A stretch of DNA of 64,000 nucleotides from Pempheris klunzingeri (taxonomy: Eukaryota; Chordata; Actinopteri; Acropomatiformes; Pempheridae), in contig NC_092017.1 of the NCBI RefSeq assembly GCF_042242105.1, positions 1,835,652-1,899,651 of the forward strand, written 5' to 3'. Both the position numbers and the translations under genes were made by a program. Below are positions 22,986 to 35,608 of this stretch, piece after piece (position 1 is the stretch's first letter; the number at the start of each line of letters is the position of its first letter). A model generated the notes under the pieces. That model was not told where the DNA came from and searched no databases. It saw nothing but the letters and a program-made list of their open reading frames with translations.

Positions 22986-23575
22986 AATCTTTATTTATTT
23001 ATTTCTATAGCGCCAATTCAGAGTTATCTCAAGACGCTTTCCATAGAAAGCAGGTCTAGACCTGAAAGGATGAGAAAAGCACAGAAAGCCTCTGGGGGAA
23101 AATGCCAAGTTAGTAACAGACATTAAAGGGGAGAGGAGCCCAGTGTAACATGGGAAGTCCTCAGCAGCATAACTAGGTGCTGGTCCAAGGCCTGAGCCAG
23201 CCCTAAACTATAAGGTTTATCAAAAAGGAAGGTTTTAAGCCTTAAATATGGAGAGAATGTCTGCCACCCAGACCAAAACTGGAAGAAAGGTCCACTGGAA
23301 GCCTGATAGTTGAAAGCTCTGCCTTCCGCATTACTTTTGTGGAGAAATCACATACTAGTATGGGTGAAATATGATCTCTTCTCTTAGTTCTTGTCAGCGT
23401 ACTTGCAGCAGCATTCTGGACCAGCTAGAGTGTCTTTACAGACTTACTGGGGCAGCCTGATAATAAGGAGTTGCAATAATCCAACCAAAGTGACAAATGT
23501 GTGGACTTTTTTTGTACCATTCATAGACAGGATGGGCCTGATTCTAGCAATGTTGCACAGATGGAAAAAGGCATA
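22986..23575 (-). repeat. L2-like LINE fragment
   Basis: It matches the 36553-38040 copy block for block: TCTATAGCGCCAATTCAGAG, AGCAGGTCTAGACCTGA, GGTCCAAGGCCTGAGCCAGC, CTAAACTATAAGGTTTATCA, ATTCTGGACCAGCTAGAG and GGGCCTGATTCTAGCAATGT. It is minus-oriented and truncated, and abuts the Rex1-like piece that follows. Confidence 0.75.
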
Positions 23576-24300
23576 TAAGTTCCTCAGCGTCCAGATCTCC
23601 GCAGACCTCCCTGGACAGTGAACACCACAGCGTTGGTCAAGAAGGCCCAGCAGCGGTTACACTTCCTGAGGGTGCTCAGGAAGGAACATCTGAACACGCA
23701 GCTGCTGGTGACCTTCTATCGTTCCTCAATTGAGAGCCCGCTGACCTACGCTGTCTCAGTGTGGTACTCCAGCTGAACTGAGGCCGACAGGAAGAGACTG
23801 CAGAGGGTGGTAAACACGGCGCAGAAGATCATCGGCTGCCCTCTGCCCTCCGTGACTGACATTTATAACTCCTGCTGTCTCAGCACAGCCAGGAACATTA
23901 CGAGGTACACCACCCACCTCTTTGACCTGTTGCCCTCTGGCAGGCGCTACAGGTGATTCCATTCAAGAACAAATTAACTCAGAGATAGTTTCTTTGCCAA
24001 AGCTGTTACCTTATTAAACTCAAACCTGCACTGATGCAACCTGCACTGATGTTATCTCATTACTGTATTCCAGCACTGATGTCACTTTCTTGTGCAATAT
24101 TCTACCCCATACCTGTGCAATATACACTTCCTCATATCTGTGCAATATCCACGTATTTATACTAGGCTACCACTTTTTCTTCTACCTTTTGTATACTGTG
24201 TTTTTTATACTGTGTGCACTTTAAGGAGCTGCCCTTTTAATCTCGTTGTACCCAGTAGAATGACAATAAAGGCTTTCTATTCTATTCTATTCTATTGTAT
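23576..24300 (+). repeat. Rex1/Babar-like LINE 3' end
   Basis: The plus strand encodes, with one internal stop, QRLHFLRVLRKEHLNTQLL, VTFYRSSIESPLTYAVSVWY, LQRVVNTAQKIIGCPLPSV and TTHLFDLLPSGRRYR, the segment after the reverse-transcriptase core in this CR1-group LINE. A 3' UTR follows with GTGCAATAT repeats, then TGACAATAAAGGCTTTCTATTC and a short (ATTCT)n tail at 24277-24300, a typical LINE end. Confidence 0.75.
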
Positions 24301-27300
24301 ATAGATATAGAAAAAAATCTAAGAATCATTCTACCAGTACAGACATTGAAACTGTGGTGAAAGGTGCATGATGTTGCTGGTCAATATCACTATCACAGAT
24401 CATTTTTACTGTTTGTTTTTGCTGTGAATCACGCTTGTGTCACAGTAAAAATAGACAAGACTCCCACTCTCAAGGTGAGGGCCAGACGAGCTGTGCATGA
24501 CAGCGCCACAGCTGCACTGCTCATGTGTGCTGTGTGGCTGCTCTAACCTGCTCTAACCTTTGCGGCAATAAAAAAAACCCCAACAGATTCTACGATGCAC
24601 ATTTGCTGCTCAGGTAGGCAGAGTGTTCCAAGGGTGTGTTCCAAGTGCATTACACTGCTGTCAGCTCATAGGATGATCAAAAGTTCATTACGTCCTTTTA
24701 AAAAGAATAGTAAAATAACACAAAACGCACAGGAAATTCATAAGCTGAAAGCTCTGTTGAAAATAACAGCCTGTCGGCTATGCGGTGCCTCCATAGACTA
24801 GCTTTGTTCTGAACTGAACATGACAGCTTGGGTCACAAACAGACTGAAAGTAACCTACTTATGAAATGAAGACCATCAGAACCTGAATCAGCACCAAACC
24901 TCAAGCCATGTGGACAAAGATGTATTCACATCACACAATCACTTGACAAAGATCTTGACAGTTCAATAAGTTCAATAATCGGAACCCTGTCACCTGTCAA
25001 CTTCTGTCTTCAAGGTCTTAACTATTAACTAAATATCTATAAAAAGTCTTGAAGCTGCACAAAATCAAGGAATTTGACCAACTACAGGTGCATGGCAAAG
25101 GATTAAACTTGGCTTGATATCAACAAGCAGACCTTGTGCCCAAACTGTTTGTCTATCACAGTATGCATTAGGAAATGGTCAGCAGAGAGGTCAAATAGGC
25201 ACATTCAGTAAAAGAACAAAAACATTACAGGTTACAAAACTGTTTTGTCTATGTGAAAATCACATAACACAACCACGACACATCCTCCAAATGAAGAGTC
25301 AACATACAGAGTGTTGTGTGTTCATGACCTTAAGAGGGACATAAAGAAGTGTTTTCTAGAATTTGACGCCCTCAACAGCAAGACCGCTTCATTTGTCTTC
25401 AAAGTCATGACAAATCCCTGTTAACATAGCTGTGGTTGAGGTGTGCTTAGGTTTGGGCACAGAAACAATGTTGTTGAGTTTAGGGAATCATTGTTTGGGT
25501 TAGAATAAGTGCAATACAGTGAGTACTTAGTTAGCATCTCAGACAAAAAGAAAGTGTTTTCCATTTCTTTGTTTCACTGCGTAATTGCCTACTGAACAAG
25601 GCTGCCATTGTTCCACTGTTTAAAGCTGTTTTAATGTTCTGAATGTCTGAAGGGGATATGAAAGGTGAGAGGACTTTTGTTATTACCGGTACAATAATAA
25701 AGATTATATCAAGCTTAGTGAACTCTATTAGTCACGGTTAAAAGAAACTTGGCTGTCGAAGACAGGAAACCAATGTCTGATGTTTTGTTGACTCTTCCAT
25801 CTAGACAGCTTCCTTTATTTGCAGACATCACCTGACATGAGTCATAAATTAATCTGTCACTTCCAAAAAAAAAGGGAACCTGTTTTGCATTTGCATATCA
25901 TATTCTGCAGAACATAGCATCCTGAGGCACTATGACACATGATCTGCCAAGAGCAGAGCAATCATTCCCAATGATTAAAGCAGGGAAGTGCAATGTGTTT
26001 GAGAGAAAGGGTGAGAAAAGATAATGAGCGTGCATTCAGGGAGTGGTCAGAGGTCACAGCTGCAGACATGAAGCTTGACAAACTCAGCAAACAGTGGACC
26101 TAAACACTGTCAGCCATGGTCTTCCCACATGTGACCTGATTAGATCTCTGCTCAGGACTGTGTATGTCTGCACAGACCATCCTTGATTGACATTCCCCTG
26201 ACTTAAGCAGTTAGTCTAATTACACCTTTATTGTCTTTACTATCAAGGTCTTTAACACCTCATGGAATTTCATTTCCTAATGTAATTCCCATTATACCTT
26301 GACCCAACTTCAACCCTAGGAGAGTCTCATCAGCCAGAGTAACTGCAAACACCAAAGTGGACCTATTACATGAAGTTTGGAGACACTCTTGGCTCACCAG
26401 CCCTTACTAGTAATGACATGTCTGTGTCATGATGATAAATGATTAGGGGCACCCAGCAGTTTAAGACACTGAACATGTAAGCCCAACGTCCCTGGTTGGA
26501 GTTTGGCTGTGAACCTTTGTTGCCTGTCTTTTCCTCTCACTCGCCTCACACATCGTAGCTGTTCTCTGTGTATCCTATCGAATGAAAGTGTCTAAAAGTG
26601 TAATATTATCCAAAAATATACTTCTAAGGCAGAGAGGATCAGAGAACATCTCTCAAGTGAGGAACAGAAGTGTGAATGGAGTCATTCACTGTACAAAAAT
26701 ACACACATACACGCAAAAATTAATACATTTTATTATTGTTACTAGTAAAACTCGTGTGAAAACTAGTTGGAAACTAGTTTTAGGTTCACACTTTAAAAGA
26801 CTGCCATGCATACAATGCAATTTGCATCACAAAAGTAGAATATAAACTAAGGTTTTAGAAATCTGGCAGCGAACAGTCCACACACAAGGTGATACCAACG
26901 CCCAGAGACTAGATAAAGACAGACAACATGACAGTTCCCCAAAAGTCAAGACAAAAAGGAAGTGGGTGAAAAAGGGGGTGTCACATCACAATTTCTATGA
27001 GAGGGGAGCCTTTATACTGCACACACTCCACATGTCACCAGCGCAATATGGCAGCGCCTTCATGCCACATAGTTTGGCTTCATATTTGTACAGCGGGAGG
27101 AAATGGAGACAGATCATCCATCTGTACATAACTCCATCTCTAAATACTTTTCTTTAAACTCTACACACATATTGAACTATGATGACCCAGTTACACACAA
27201 CTATATTCTGCCTTCAATAAAGCAATAAAATATATAAATATCTCTATATACATATATATATATATAAATGATGTAATGCAATCACATTGACTCTTTTAAA

Positions 27301-27589
27301 AACTCACACATATTTTATAATACGATACAATCAAGACTGAAACATGTTACCTGAGAGAATATAACAAGATAGAGATATAAAGAATATTACCAAGCCATCA
27401 GCCATATCCCTGCTGATGCGCTGTGGTAAGCGTACTCTCTCATTTATGGTTGTCAGAGCTTCTGTGCTGAGCTCATAGCACTCATAGCTGTCTCACTGCT
27501 TTCCCAGTTGTTAGCAACTTATGCTTATCTGTTAGCTTTGGAGCTTAGTCAGCTCAGCAGTTACAAGTCCGTCTCACGGATGTTTGTGA
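24301..27589. other. Intergenic DNA, nothing firmly recognised
   Basis: Features seen: a possible tRNA-headed repeat at about 26435-26580 (CCTGGTTGGAGTTTGGCTG block), a TA microsatellite at 27247-27267, and AT-rich filler. The open frames at 25114-25344, 26582-26845 and 26966-27157 lack conserved features and splice context. I do not annotate them as genes. Confidence 0.4.
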
Positions 27590-27850
27590 GATAGTCACAA
27601 AATCTTAAACTATGAATTAGTGTCCATGGACACGAATTTCTCTTTTTTTCATGTCCCTGAGCACATAATGTATTTCTATGGGATTACCTTTTCCTGCCTC
27701 TATCACCTCTTTTTTCTGTCATTATGACTTCAATAGGACCTGGGAGCACAGAAGCTGTGCTGTTATTTCTCATTTTATATTTGTTTTTAAACTATAACTG
27801 CTATATTACTCAACATTTAACCACAAGATTTTAGTCTTGTTTTCGTCTTT
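27590..27850. repeat. Unclassified dispersed repeat, copy 2
   Basis: It is collinear with 18530-18770: CTATGAATTAGTGTCCATGG, GTATTTCTATGGGATTACC, GAGCACAGAAGCTGTGCTGT, TTTCTCATTTTATATTTGTT and TACTCAACATTTAACCACAA. The copies differ by many substitutions and a short insertion of about 30 bp, so the family is old. Confidence 0.65.
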
Positions 27851-28379
27851 TTATTTTATCGGTCCACGTCAGTCTGCGGTGGTCTGAAGGGTCTGCTGCT
27901 GGTCAAAAAACATGTTTGATACGTGAACAATATGAGCAGTTTATGCTTTGACCATCCATTTTAATTTATGTCTCCTTCCATCCTGAATAATCATGTTTTT
28001 TGTCAGTTTTAAATAGTGAAAGCGGCTCAACTGTTTATATGGAGTTGAGATAGTTGAGACCCGGAGGCAGAGCTGCAGTCCTGCACTTTTCTCAATGTTG
28101 TAATGATGTTCAAAAACCTCTTTTCCTCTCAGTCTGTGTGTACTGCATACTGCTCTTTTCAGGATTCTTCTGAATGGTCAATTTTAGTTCCTGTCTTTTT
28201 AAGACCCCCCCTCCAGAAAAGCCCAGTCTGCTCTGATTGATTAGTTCCCACAAGCCTAGGCATTCATCCTGAGCAACGTCTCCGCTCTGAAGGGGAGCCA
28301 CGTTAGCTGAGAAACAGGCTAATACCAAATCACTATGAGGACATGTCCATCACAAGTTCATCGAAGATAAAGTATCCTC

Positions 28380-29240
28380 TAGGTCTTCACTTGAAAACCT
28401 GATTTAGACCTTCCTGAACTAACTTCAATGATTCCCTCATCTAAACTATCAACATGTCTCTTGGACTATAGCCATACCAGGCTGCTTTAGAAGTCTTACC
28501 CTTGATTAAACCTTATTGACAGGCTATGTACCACAGTTCTTTAAAAGTAGCTGTAATTATACCCCTAAATTCTACTATTGATGGAGGCATTTTAGCCAAC
28601 TATAGATAGATTTGTAACCTCCTCTTTCTGTCTAAGATCCTTTAGAAAGCAGCCCCTGATCAGCTGCGTGGCACATTACAGTAGTTTATTTGAGGATTTC
28701 CAGCCAGGATTTAAACTGAACTATGGCACTGAGACAACACTGGTGAACATTAATAACCCACTCATGCACTCATACAGAGGACTTCTCTCTGTATTTGACT
28801 TATTAGATCTGAGTGCAGCATTTGACAACACTGATCATCATCATTATTGATTAGGATATGTCCTGTAACTCCCACATAAAACAAATTTCAATTACTAACT
28901 TTTTCACCACATAACATAGCAACAGGCACATCCTGTCCCAAGCTGATGCAGAAGCTAGTCCAAATAATTGTCACTTTCAGGTTGAATTATTGCAATTCCT
29001 TTTCATCAGGCTGCCTCAACAAGTTCATGAAGACTCTTTGGCTGGAGTAGAATGCTGCTGCACATGTGCTGACAAGAAACCACCATCCTATCTTAAACCC
29101 TGTTTCCCCACCAGAGCACTGTGCTCCCAGAAAGCACACTTATGGTTCCTAGATTCTCAAAAAGTAGTACAGGAGAGCTTTCATCTATCACTCTTCAGAG
29201 CTTTTGGGTTATCTATTATATTCAATCAATCAATCTTTAT
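28380..29240 (+). repeat. L2-like LINE fragment with reverse-transcriptase motif A
   Basis: The plus-strand frame at 28668-28850 encodes LFEDFQPGFKLNYGTETTLV and SVFDLLDLSAAFDNTDH. DLSAAFD is the catalytic motif A of L2-type reverse transcriptases. Later blocks (ATTGCAATTCCTTTTCATCA; CCACCAGAGCACTGTGCTCC) match the coding strand of the copy at 37412-37987. Deletions and stops break the frame. Confidence 0.7.
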
Positions 29241-29455
29241 TTATATTTATATAAATAAATATTCTAATAGTATTATTAATGATCCTTATGACTATAGTTG
29301 CTACCATCCATCTGGACTACATTGTATATTACAGTGCATTTGCCACCTTGAAAACAATATATTATCCTCCATTAAGAAACTATTGTTAAAACTGACCGGG
29401 CTTATTGACTAGAAATGAAGGCAAAAGTGGATAAATAATTAACAATAACAACAAT

Positions 29456-29672
29456 TTAGCATTGCTCCCCCAATTCACCGGCATGCAGTTGTAGTTTAGA
29501 TGGAGTCATTTTGTAAAATGGAGGTTGTGTTAACTGATTTTTCTTTAAATGGAGAGGGAAAATGTTAGTTTTCCAAAACATCCATATACGTGTAGACAAG
29601 ATTTTAGACTCCTCCGCTACTATGATGTCTGTTAATACTTTGATCTCTTTTAGATCCCATAACTGCAATTGA
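29456..29672 (-). repeat. Left arm of a widely spaced inverted repeat
   Basis: Its reverse complement (GATCTAAAAGAGATCAAAG, TTAACAGACATCATAGT, CTTGTCTACAC, CATTTTACAAAATGACT, AAACTACAACTGCATGCC) recurs on the plus strand at about 31165-31315. The arms are about 85-90% identical by eye and about 1.5 kb apart. The minus-strand frame reads WDLKEIKVLTDIIVAEESK, which is not a family I recognise. Confidence 0.6.
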
Positions 29673-30141
29673 TTATTGCAGTTCCTTATCCTCTCAGTAT
29701 CTTGTTTAAACTTGTTTTTACTGACAGATGCTAAGATACTGATGTTGCCACAGAGGCATTGCCAATGGAAAGTCAGTTAGATCTTGTGTCATGGTGGACA
29801 CACATGTACCTTTATCCATCTATGTATGAATTTATTTTGCATTTCCTAAGCAATCATTTCAAAAATACAATTCAGTTTCACACTCGCAGAATCTGCATCC
29901 AGTCCTGAATCCAGTCTTTTAATCCACTTTCTTTCGGCCACTTTTTGTTGTATTTTTTCCATATTTTGTCCACTTAGTCTCTGGTATTGTTAGTGAAGTA
30001 GCTAACTGTATTAATTGTGTGATTTTCTTAAGGAAAGATAAAGAATGGCATTTCAGAGACAAGCCCAAAAACTACAACCTATGACTATGAAAGCAACTTT
30101 ACAAAAACAAGCTGAAAGGTGTTTAATAATGGTCTGTATTT

Positions 30142-30394
30142 ATGGTAAATGGTCTGTATTTGTATAGCACCTTTCTAGTTAATTCAACTACTCAAAGCGC
30201 TTTACATGACATCCTCATTCACCCATTCACACATCATTCATACCGGAGGAATGTAATTTGGAGGAGACTATTCTTTCATACTCATTCACACTCTGAAGCT
30301 GCTTCAGGAGCAAGTTGGGGTTCAGTGTCTTGCCCAAGGACACTTCGACATGTTGACCCATAGGAGCTGGGGATCGAACCCCCACAGCCGCCCC
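30142..30394 (-). repeat. tRNA-headed SINE, near complete
   Basis: On the minus strand it starts GGGGCGGCTGTGGG with a B-box-like GGTTCGATCC and ends in AAATACAGACCATTTACCAT. The family's middle block (GTCTTGCCCAAGGACACTTC on the plus strand) is present. A partial second copy abuts it at about 30395-30525. Confidence 0.75.
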
Positions 30395-31164
30395 ATTTAT
30401 GTAATGCCTTTCTACTTAAAGCACTTTTTACATTACATCATCATTCACCCCCTCATCCATCATTCATACAGGAAGAATCTAAGTTAGAGGAGACTATTCT
30501 TTCATACACATTCACATATTGAAGGAGAGTGGTGGAGTCGGAGCAGCCCCTGGCAATAAGCATACTTCGCTATTATATTGTGGCTCCCACCCAGCAGTAC
30601 CGGCAAAAAAGAAAGTATGAAGAAGATGAGGAAAGAGCACGCCAAGGAATGTTCTTTCTGAGAGTTAATTAAGTAAAGGAACATTTGGATAATATCCCAG
30701 CCAACCGACGTTGGAATTTAACCAGAGATGTTGTGGTCACATAATGCCATAGCCTTATGTGTCATGGCCATGTGACATTGTGTTAAAATAAAATGGTAAC
30801 AGGTTGGTTAGGTTTTAGGAATCATGGTTTGCATGGTTGAGTCAACAACAGCCTCCATGGTGAAAGTCACTTACTCCCTGTGCAGCTTTGTCACTCTTGA
30901 TACTATGTCACCTGGCTGCCACTTCCCATCTAATTAAGTTGCTGAACCAGGTCATTTGTGTGTCCACAATGACAAAGGATTCCATCTGACGTTCCTTTGT
31001 TAATGCTTCTGTGGTGCTTAATGTAATTATAGCACATTTCTTCACCTTTTGTGAGATCAGTCTCCTAGCATCTGTTGTAAAAAGTAAAAAGATGGCTAAA
31101 ATTATGGATAGAAAAAACAACTGAACAGAAGTTCTAACAAGATACTGAAAATAAAAGGAACTGC

Positions 31165-31320
31165 GATGATTGATTATAGTATGGGATCTAGAAGAGATCA
31201 AAGCGTTAACAGACATCATAGTGGCTGAGGAGTGTAAGGTCTTGTCTACACAATGAATAAAAAGATCATCATCCATTTTACAAAATCACTCAATCTAAAC
31301 TACAACTGCATGCCAATGAA
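31165..31320 (+). repeat. Right arm of the inverted repeat paired with 29456-29672
   Basis: The plus strand reads TATGGGATCTAGAAGAGATC, GCGTTAACAGACATCATAGT, GTCTTGTCTACAC and CATTTTACAAAATCACTC then TAAACTACAACTGCATGCC. These are the inverse of the left arm with moderate divergence. Confidence 0.6.
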
Positions 31321-31499
31321 GTGGTGGAGTAATGCGAACAAACTGGTAGTCTGCCAAACAAAACTTTTAATCAAAGCAAGCATAACAAAAAAGAACAATA
31401 AGCCAACAAACCATGTGGTAGAGAATGACGTTAAAGCAAATAGCAGCATGCTTGATCAGCAGTAGGTATCTTGTTACTGAACTGTAACCTTCCTTTGAA

Positions 31500-32270
31500 C
31501 CCTTTTCTTTTCTGAAGCCAGTGACACATTCACAACCTTAACTGGCCAGTGAGGCCAGAGTATTTAAAATATGGATATTCTCTCGATTAAATCAACTCCT
31601 GTTCATGCTGCATGCCAAATTTCAGGAATTTCAGGATCATCAGTGCAGGAGATGTACCTTTACCTTTGTTTTCTGGTTCAAGCACGAAAAATTACACGAG
31701 TTTGAAGGAAAACAATGTCACGGTTTTCTATGGAGGTACCCTGAAATGACTTCAGCTCAGCAAAAATTTAGAGGAGCTGCTCATCTTAACTGATCAAAGC
31801 AAAGTCATGGCATTGAACACCTAAAGTATTTCAAAAGCATGGATTTGATCCTGCAAATCCAATGGTTTCTCATTTTGTTGATGCCGGATCTTATGGTTCG
31901 ACTTTGGTGTCAGCTAGCGTGCACTGAGGTTATTTCCTTGACTCCTGCAGTTTGGTATTTTGGCAACAAGATGCAACATGACGCAATTGATATTTGTTTG
32001 GCTTAAATTTTACGGTGGTAACGGAGGGACAAAATGTATGTTGCAATATGGATTAAAATACCTTTACCACAACTATCTGAACAACAGACAAAGATGCATT
32101 GTAAAGGTAGGGCAGCTTTGCGCTTAGTTGCAGAGTCTAGATTGCAAAAATATTTTTTTCAACTGTGATTATAAATGTAAATGTATCTCAACGATCAGTG
32201 TAATTTTCAACAGGTTCTTTACATGAATATGTTGGTCTCAGGCTCCTAATTCCACATTTAACACAGCATG
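31500..32270 (+). repeat. Unclassified repeat family, longest copy
   Basis: Two stretches recur elsewhere in the window. AATATGGATATTCTC..CTCCTGTTCATGCTGCATGCC and GGTAGGGCAGCTTTG (31566-32110) match 45915-46060. CCAATGGTTTCTCATTTTGT then TCGACTTTGGTGTCAGCTAG (31855-32060) matches 33120-33320. The copies share different portions, so this one is a composite or the most complete. Confidence 0.6.
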
Positions 32271-32539
32271 ACCTGTGATGTGTTTATTTGCTCATTTTGA
32301 TATTTTTTGAAAACACGTGTTTTAAAAATGTGATCATCTCTAACGTCTATTACTGCTTGTCCTCTTGCATCTGTCAACAATGGTAAGACAGGTGCCAGGG
32401 GCATCATTTAGGGCTATGGCACATGCAGCACCATGTAACCACAACATCTCTAGGCTGATTCCAGCTGAACCTTTGTAGTTATTCCCTTCTCACTTTTATC
32501 AACTTGTTTACTGTCTTCCTCAACTGTCACCCTCAGCTC

Positions 32540-32607
32540 CTAAATGGTAAATGGTCTGTATTTGGAGAGCGCCTTTCTAGTTATTTCAACTACTCAAAGT
32601 GCTTTTT
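32540..32607 (-). repeat. SINE 3' fragment
   Basis: TAAATGGTCTGTATTTGGAG, GCGCCTTTCTAGTTATTTCA and ACTACTCAAAGTGCTTTT are the 3' end of the tRNA-headed SINE family, minus orientation. Confidence 0.65.
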
Positions 32608-33079
32608 ACTAACTTTACTTTTGCTAACTATTACTTATTACTACTACTACAAGATAGCTTTTCTTTAGTCTTCCTATCTCCGTATTTTTTATGGCTTTCC
32701 TCATTTTCCTGTTCAAATCAGTAATAAGTTTGCTTGCATATGCAAATCTTTCTGAAATGACTAACAACTTGACCTGATGTTTTTCATTCATTTAGGGTGT
32801 GTTCTTACTGCCTAATCCTGTTTGTAACTGGTATTTTACCAATCAGATTACTGTCAAAAAAACAAAAGGCATGTCATACAGCAATGTATTACCCTGCCCT
32901 CTTTCAGACACAAATGAACATTAAAATTCTTGTTTATCCACGGCGTTTTGAGCAAAACAGTTTGTCAGTTTGTTTGGCAAATTTGTCATAAATGGTTTTC
33001 ATTAGACAACCCCCTAGATAGACATTATGAAATAAGTTATAATCTGTCAGCTGATTAAAGACATGGGACTGAAAATAGT

Positions 33080-33330
33080 TATTTGTACACCTAAAGTATT
33101 CCAAAAGTAAAGTATCCTGTAAATCCAATGGTTTCTCATTTTGTTGATGCCGGATCTTGTGGTTCGACTTTGGTGTCAGCTAGCGTGCACTGAGGTTATT
33201 TCCTTGACTCCTACAGCTTGGTATTTTGACAACAAGATGCAACATGATGCGATTTGCTTGGGTTCAATTTTACGATGGTGTTCCCAGGGACAAAATGTAT
33301 GTTGCAATATAGATTAAAGATTGAAGAAGA
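33080..33330 (+). repeat. Unclassified repeat family, second copy
   Basis: About 240 bp closely match 31818-32055 (TGTTGATGCCGGATCTTG, GGTTCGACTTTGGTGTCAGC, TAGCGTGCACTGAGGTTATT, ACAACAAGATGCAACATGA). The similarity stops at about 33320. Confidence 0.65.
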
Positions 33331-33542
33331 GGCAACAGTTTCATTACCAGATTGTGAACAGACTTCCTCTGAGGAAAACTCTCCACAGGATTCATAAATT
33401 GTCAGTGCATCCTGACAAGGTGAGAGTCTTGTGTTTAAAGAGGATGCAGTCAATGTGAATGGCCATGCCTTTAACATTCCCACCTATGATAGAACCCTTG
33501 GTGTCCTCCCACCATGGAACAGGGTATAAAGACCACACTCTC

Positions 33543-33825
33543 GGGGCGGCTGTGGCTCAGAGGTAGCGTGGGTCGTCCATCAATCCCCGGCTCCTATGAG
33601 TCGAAGTGTCAAAGTGTCCTTGGGCAAGACACTGAACCCCAACTTGCTACTTGCTCCTGAAGCAGCTTCAGTGTGTGAATGTGTGTGAAAGAACAGTCTC
33701 CTCCAACTTAGATTCCTCCTGAATGAATGATGTGTGAATGGGTGAATGAGGATGTGATGTAAAGCGCTTTGAGTGGTCGAACTGACTAGAAAGGCGCTAT
33801 ACAAATATAGACCCTTTACCATTTA
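33543..33825 (+). repeat. tRNA-headed SINE, reference copy of the window
   Basis: The head GGGGCGGCTGTGGCTCAGAG has an A-box-like TGGCTCAGAGG; the B box is damaged here (ATCAATCCCCGG). The body holds AGTGTCCTTGGGCAAGACAC and GAATGGGTGAATGAGGATG. The tail is AAAGGCGCTATACAAATATAG then ACCCTTTACCATTT, which resembles the tail of L2-type LINEs, as expected for a SINE mobilised by one. It is not a functional tRNA gene. Confidence 0.75.
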
Positions 33826-34131
33826 CTCTGCACAGAATACCAAGTTCAGAGCATTGGCAGCTGCTGATTCTGAGAACAGAAAGGATGGAAATCTGCAGTG
33901 TTTGAAAAGTGACACATTAGAAATAAGATGGTGAATAAAAATGATACAGTAAGTGGTAATCAGCTATACATGTTACAGCTGTGTGTTTATGAATTTGTTC
34001 AGCCTTGCGGTTATGATGAGTCGGCAGCTATGGATGATATGAATCACATTGTTTATCTCAATGTAATACTATGTGCACTACAAAGTTGGTCGAAGTTTTG
34101 CATTTTTCATGTTTATACAGTATGTATTGTA

Positions 34132-35608
34132 CAGTGGGGCAAAAAAGTATTTAGTCAGCCACCAATTGTGCAAGTTCTCCCACTTAAAAAGATGAGAGAG
34201 GCCTGTAATTTTCATCATAGGTACACTTCAACTATGAGACAAAATGAGAAAAAAAAATCCAGAAAACCACATTGTCTGATTTTTAAAGAATTTATTTGCA
34301 AATTATGGTGGAAAATAAGTATTTGGTCAATAACAAAAGTTCATCTCAATACTTTGTTATATACCCTTTGTTGGCAATGACAGAGGTCAAACGTTTTCTG
34401 TAAGTCTTCACAAGGTTTTCACACACTGTTGCTGGTATTTCAGCCCATTCCTCCATGCAGATCCCCTCTAGAGCAGTGATGTTGTGGGGCTGTCGCTGGG
34501 CAACTTTCAACTCCCTCCAAAGATTTTCTATGGGGTTGAGATCTGGAGACTGGCTAGGCCACTCCAGGACCTTGAAATGCTTCTTACGAAGCCACTCCTT
34601 CGTTGCTCTCACAATACATGGCCCCATTCATTCTTTCCTTTACACGGATCAGTCGTCCTGGTCCCTTTGCAGAAAAACAGCCCCAAAGCATGATGTTTCC
34701 ACCCCCATGCTTCACAGTAGGTATGGTGTTCTTTGGATGCAACTCAGCACTTTCTTTTTACCAAAAAATTCTATTTTGGTTTCATCTGACCATATGACAG
34801 TCTCTCAATCCTATTCTGGATCATCCAAATGCTCTCTAGCAAACTTCAGACGGGCCTGGACATGTACTGGCTTAAGCAGGGGGACACGTCTGACACCGCA
34901 GGATTTGAACCCCTGGCGGCGTAGTGTGTTACTGATGGTAGCCTTTGTTACTTTGGTCCCAGCTCTCTGCAGGTCATTCACTAGGTCCCCCCGTGTGGTT
35001 CTGGGATTTTTGCTCACCGTTCTTGTGATCATCTTGACCCCACGGGGTGAGATCTTGCGTGGAGCCCCAGATCGAGGGACATTATCAGTGGTCTTGTATG
35101 TCTTCCATTTTCTAATAATTGCTCCCACAGTTGATTTCTTCACACCAAGCTGCTTACCTATTGCAGATTCAGTCTTCCCAGCCTGGTGCAGGTCTACAAT
35201 TTTGTTTCTGGTGTCCTTTGACAGCTCTTTGGTCTTGGCCATAGTGGAGTTTGGAGTGTGACTGTTTGAGGTTGTGGACAGGTGTCTTTTATACTGATAA
35301 CGAGTTCAAACAGGTGCCATTAATACAGGTAACGAGTGGAGGACAGAGGAGCCTCTTAAAGAAGAAGTTACAGGTCTGTGAGAGCCAGAAATCTTGCTTG
35401 TTTGTAGGTGACCAAATACTTATTTTACCGAGGAATTTACCAATTAATTCATTAAAAATCCTACAATGTGATTTCCTGGATTCTTTCCTCCCATTCTGTC
35501 TCTCATAGTTGAAGTGTACCTATGATGAAAATTGCAGGCCTCTCTCATCTTTTTAAGTGGGAGAACTTGCACAATTGGTGGCTGACTAAATACTTTTTTG
35601 CCCCACTG
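34132..35608 (-). mobile_element. Tc1-like transposon, complete ends, defective transposase
   Basis: Terminal inverted repeats of about 200 bp start CAGTGGGGCAAAAAAGTATT at 34132 and end with the inverse at 35608. Both are flanked by the TA target duplication. The element is 1477 bp, slightly short for the family. The transposase lies on the minus strand and is broken (next entry). Confidence 0.9.
34346..35242 (-). pseudogene. Tc1-like transposase pseudogene
   Basis: The start at 35242 gives [19 protein letters not shown], then a paired helix-turn-helix region with a GRPR-like linker ([11 protein letters not shown]), intact for 143 codons. The first catalytic Asp is still visible (WSDETK, about 34795) but the frame is lost soon after it. 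The C-terminal part (34627-34346) has the final motif [11 protein letters not shown]. The segment with the second catalytic Asp is deleted. It cannot encode an active DDE enzyme. Confidence 0.85.

Noticed and set aside
33543..33620. A tRNA gene, because of A-box and B-box-like motifs
   Set aside because: It is the head of a multicopy SINE, with a damaged B box in this copy and no clean cloverleaf.
34455..35261. 268-codon plus-strand open frame
   Set aside because: Antisense to the Tc1-like transposase and bounded by the transposon. No independent features.
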